A stretch of DNA of 64,000 nt from Neomesorhizobium albiziae (GTDB lineage: Bacteria; Pseudomonadota; Alphaproteobacteria; Rhizobiales; Rhizobiaceae), in the NCBI RefSeq assembly GCF_900114255.1, contig NZ_FOSL01000005.1:186001-250000 (forward strand). The letters run 5' to 3'. How positions within the stretch are numbered: position 1 is the first letter of the stretch; every line of letters begins with the position of its first letter. Shown in pieces: positions 63,426-64,000 of the stretch. The translations under genes and the position numbers were made by a program. The notes under the pieces were generated by a model. The model saw only the letters and a list, made by a program, of their open reading frames with translations, was not told the DNA's origin and ran no database searches.

Positions 63426-63576
63426 CCCCCTCTCCGTCTCGGCTTCGCCTCGACACCTCTCCCCCGCTTCGCAGGGGCGAGGAACCGCTGCCGCGATGCC
63501 GACGCCCTTCCAGCTTGGGTTCCTCGCCCCTGCGAAGCGGGGGAGAGGTGGTTTGCGCAGCAAACCGGAGAGGGGG
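63426..63576. repeat. Large inverted repeat between convergent ugd and ABC permease genes (family D)
   Basis: A perfect 33-base inverted repeat, CACCTCTCCCCCGCTTCGCA.. (63454-63486) and its complement (63518-63550), with a 31-base spacer. Outside it CCCCCTCTCCG (63426-63436) pairs with CGGAGAGGGGG (63566-63576), and each arm has its own small hairpin (TCTCGGCTTCGCCTCGA and GTTTGCGCAGCAAAC). No gene lies in the 314-base gap. The element could end both transcripts. Confidence 0.9.
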
Positions 63577-63645
63577 GCCTTCCAAAACAAGGGCCGGATG
63601 GGAGCGCCACGGAGCGCGCACGCCGCCGCCCCTTTTTCCGTCCCG

Positions 63646-64000
63646 TCAGCGATATGGGTCGGCCGCGTCGCGCAGGCCATCGCCAAGGAAGTTGAACGCG
63701 AGGATGACCAGAATGACGGGGATCATCGGGAAAAGCAGCCACGGGTAGAAAGCGATCACGCTGACCCCGCGGGCCTCGGTCAGGAGAATGCCCCAGCTGG
63801 TGATGGGCGGCCTGAGACCCAATCCAAGGAAGCTCAGCGCGGTCTCTCCCAGGATCATGCCGGGGATCGCGATCGTCGCGGTGGCGATCAGATGCGACAT
63901 GAAGCCGGGGATCAGGTGCCGGCCGATGATGCGGCTGCTTTTGGCGCCCATCAATTGCGCGGCGAGCACATAGTCTTCCTCGCGCAGGGCGAGGAGTTTC
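63646..64000 (-). CDS. ABC transporter permease, dipeptide/oligopeptide type, 3' part
   Basis: The C-terminal 117 residues of a DppC/OppC-like permease; the 5' part lies beyond the window. Features: the EAA loop region LAAQLMGAKSSRIIGRHLIPGFMSHLIATATIAIPGMILGETALSFLGLGLRPPITSWGILLTEARGV and the final helix WLLFPMIPVILVILAFNFLGDGLRDAADPY. FLGxGxxPPxxSWG and GDxLRDxxDP are hallmarks of this permease group. Substrate unknown; family imports peptides, nickel or sugars. Confidence 0.93.
   Translation of the reverse strand, partial: KLLALREEDYVLAAQLMGAKSSRIIGRHLIPGFMSHLIATATIAIPGMILGETALSFLGLGLRPPITSWGILLTEARGVSVIAFYPWLLFPMIPVILVILAFNFLGDGLRDAADPYR

Overview
The window is chromosomal DNA of a GC-rich alphaproteobacterium of the order Rhizobiales, most likely Mesorhizobium or a close relative in the Phyllobacteriaceae. 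The evidence is CckA-type cell-cycle kinase, an alphaproteobacterial LexA-type operator in the recA promoter, an lpsL/rkpK pair as in the rkp-2 region of Sinorhizobium, a HWE histidine kinase, NADP isocitrate dehydrogenase, and several families of hairpin-rich intergenic repeats of the kind common in rhizobia. Nothing points to a prophage, plasmid backbone, CRISPR array or intact insertion sequence. Genes are dense, and almost every gap over 100 bases holds a repeat, an operator or a terminator.

Layout. 1-9.4 kb: small enzymes and regulators (VOC, DUF971, PPOX-type flavoprotein, MarR with a divergent hydrolase, deaminase, rhodanese, TetR with a divergent SDR) and two L,D-transpeptidases, with three copies of a repeat (family A). 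9.4-10.5 kb: a DUF4160/DUF2442-HTH gene pair behind two tandem palindromes, looking like a toxin-antitoxin module, then tRNA-Val. 10.5-15.2 kb: lipoprotein, AraC regulator, DMT exporter translationally coupled to a free-standing B3/B4 tRNA-editing domain, sterol-desaturase-like protein, ICMT-like methyltransferase. 15.3-25.1 kb: gph, rpiA, DUF2059, glutathione reductase, hydrolase, CofD-like protein, HWE kinase, class II DAHP synthase, FliO. 25.3-27.9 kb: cckA.

27.9-34.3 kb is an oxidative sugar/alcohol region: cytochrome c plus sorbosone-type dehydrogenase on one strand, Tat-exported gluconate-dehydrogenase-type subunit plus GMC oxidoreductase on the other, with a tautomerase/LysR divergon between. 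36.2-40.5 kb is the ugpBAEC glycerol-3-phosphate ABC operon, interrupted after ugpB by a large inverted repeat. 40.7-53.5 kb: OmpA lipoprotein, psuK-psuG pseudouridine catabolism, recA, alaS, GNAT protein, icd, epoxide-hydrolase-like protein, trmJ-murI, and a cupredoxin-FTR1 iron uptake pair with a possible Irr box. 53.7-60.6 kb: small DUF3008 protein, HxlR divergon, 2OG oxygenase, rpsD, GT39 transferase, DUF5939 adenylate cyclase, methyltransferase. 60.6-63.3 kb: lpsL and rkpK/ugd, which together make UDP-galacturonate. The window ends inside a dipeptide-type ABC permease.

The most interesting signals are non-coding: a 168-169 bp two-hairpin element (family B) present twice, each time between divergent genes; a related single element (C) before alaS; family A hairpin repeats that supply stop codons to neighbouring ORFs; precise tandem operators before marR and before the DUF4160 pair; and a possible CTG start codon for a GNAT gene in a CTGA overlap with icd.
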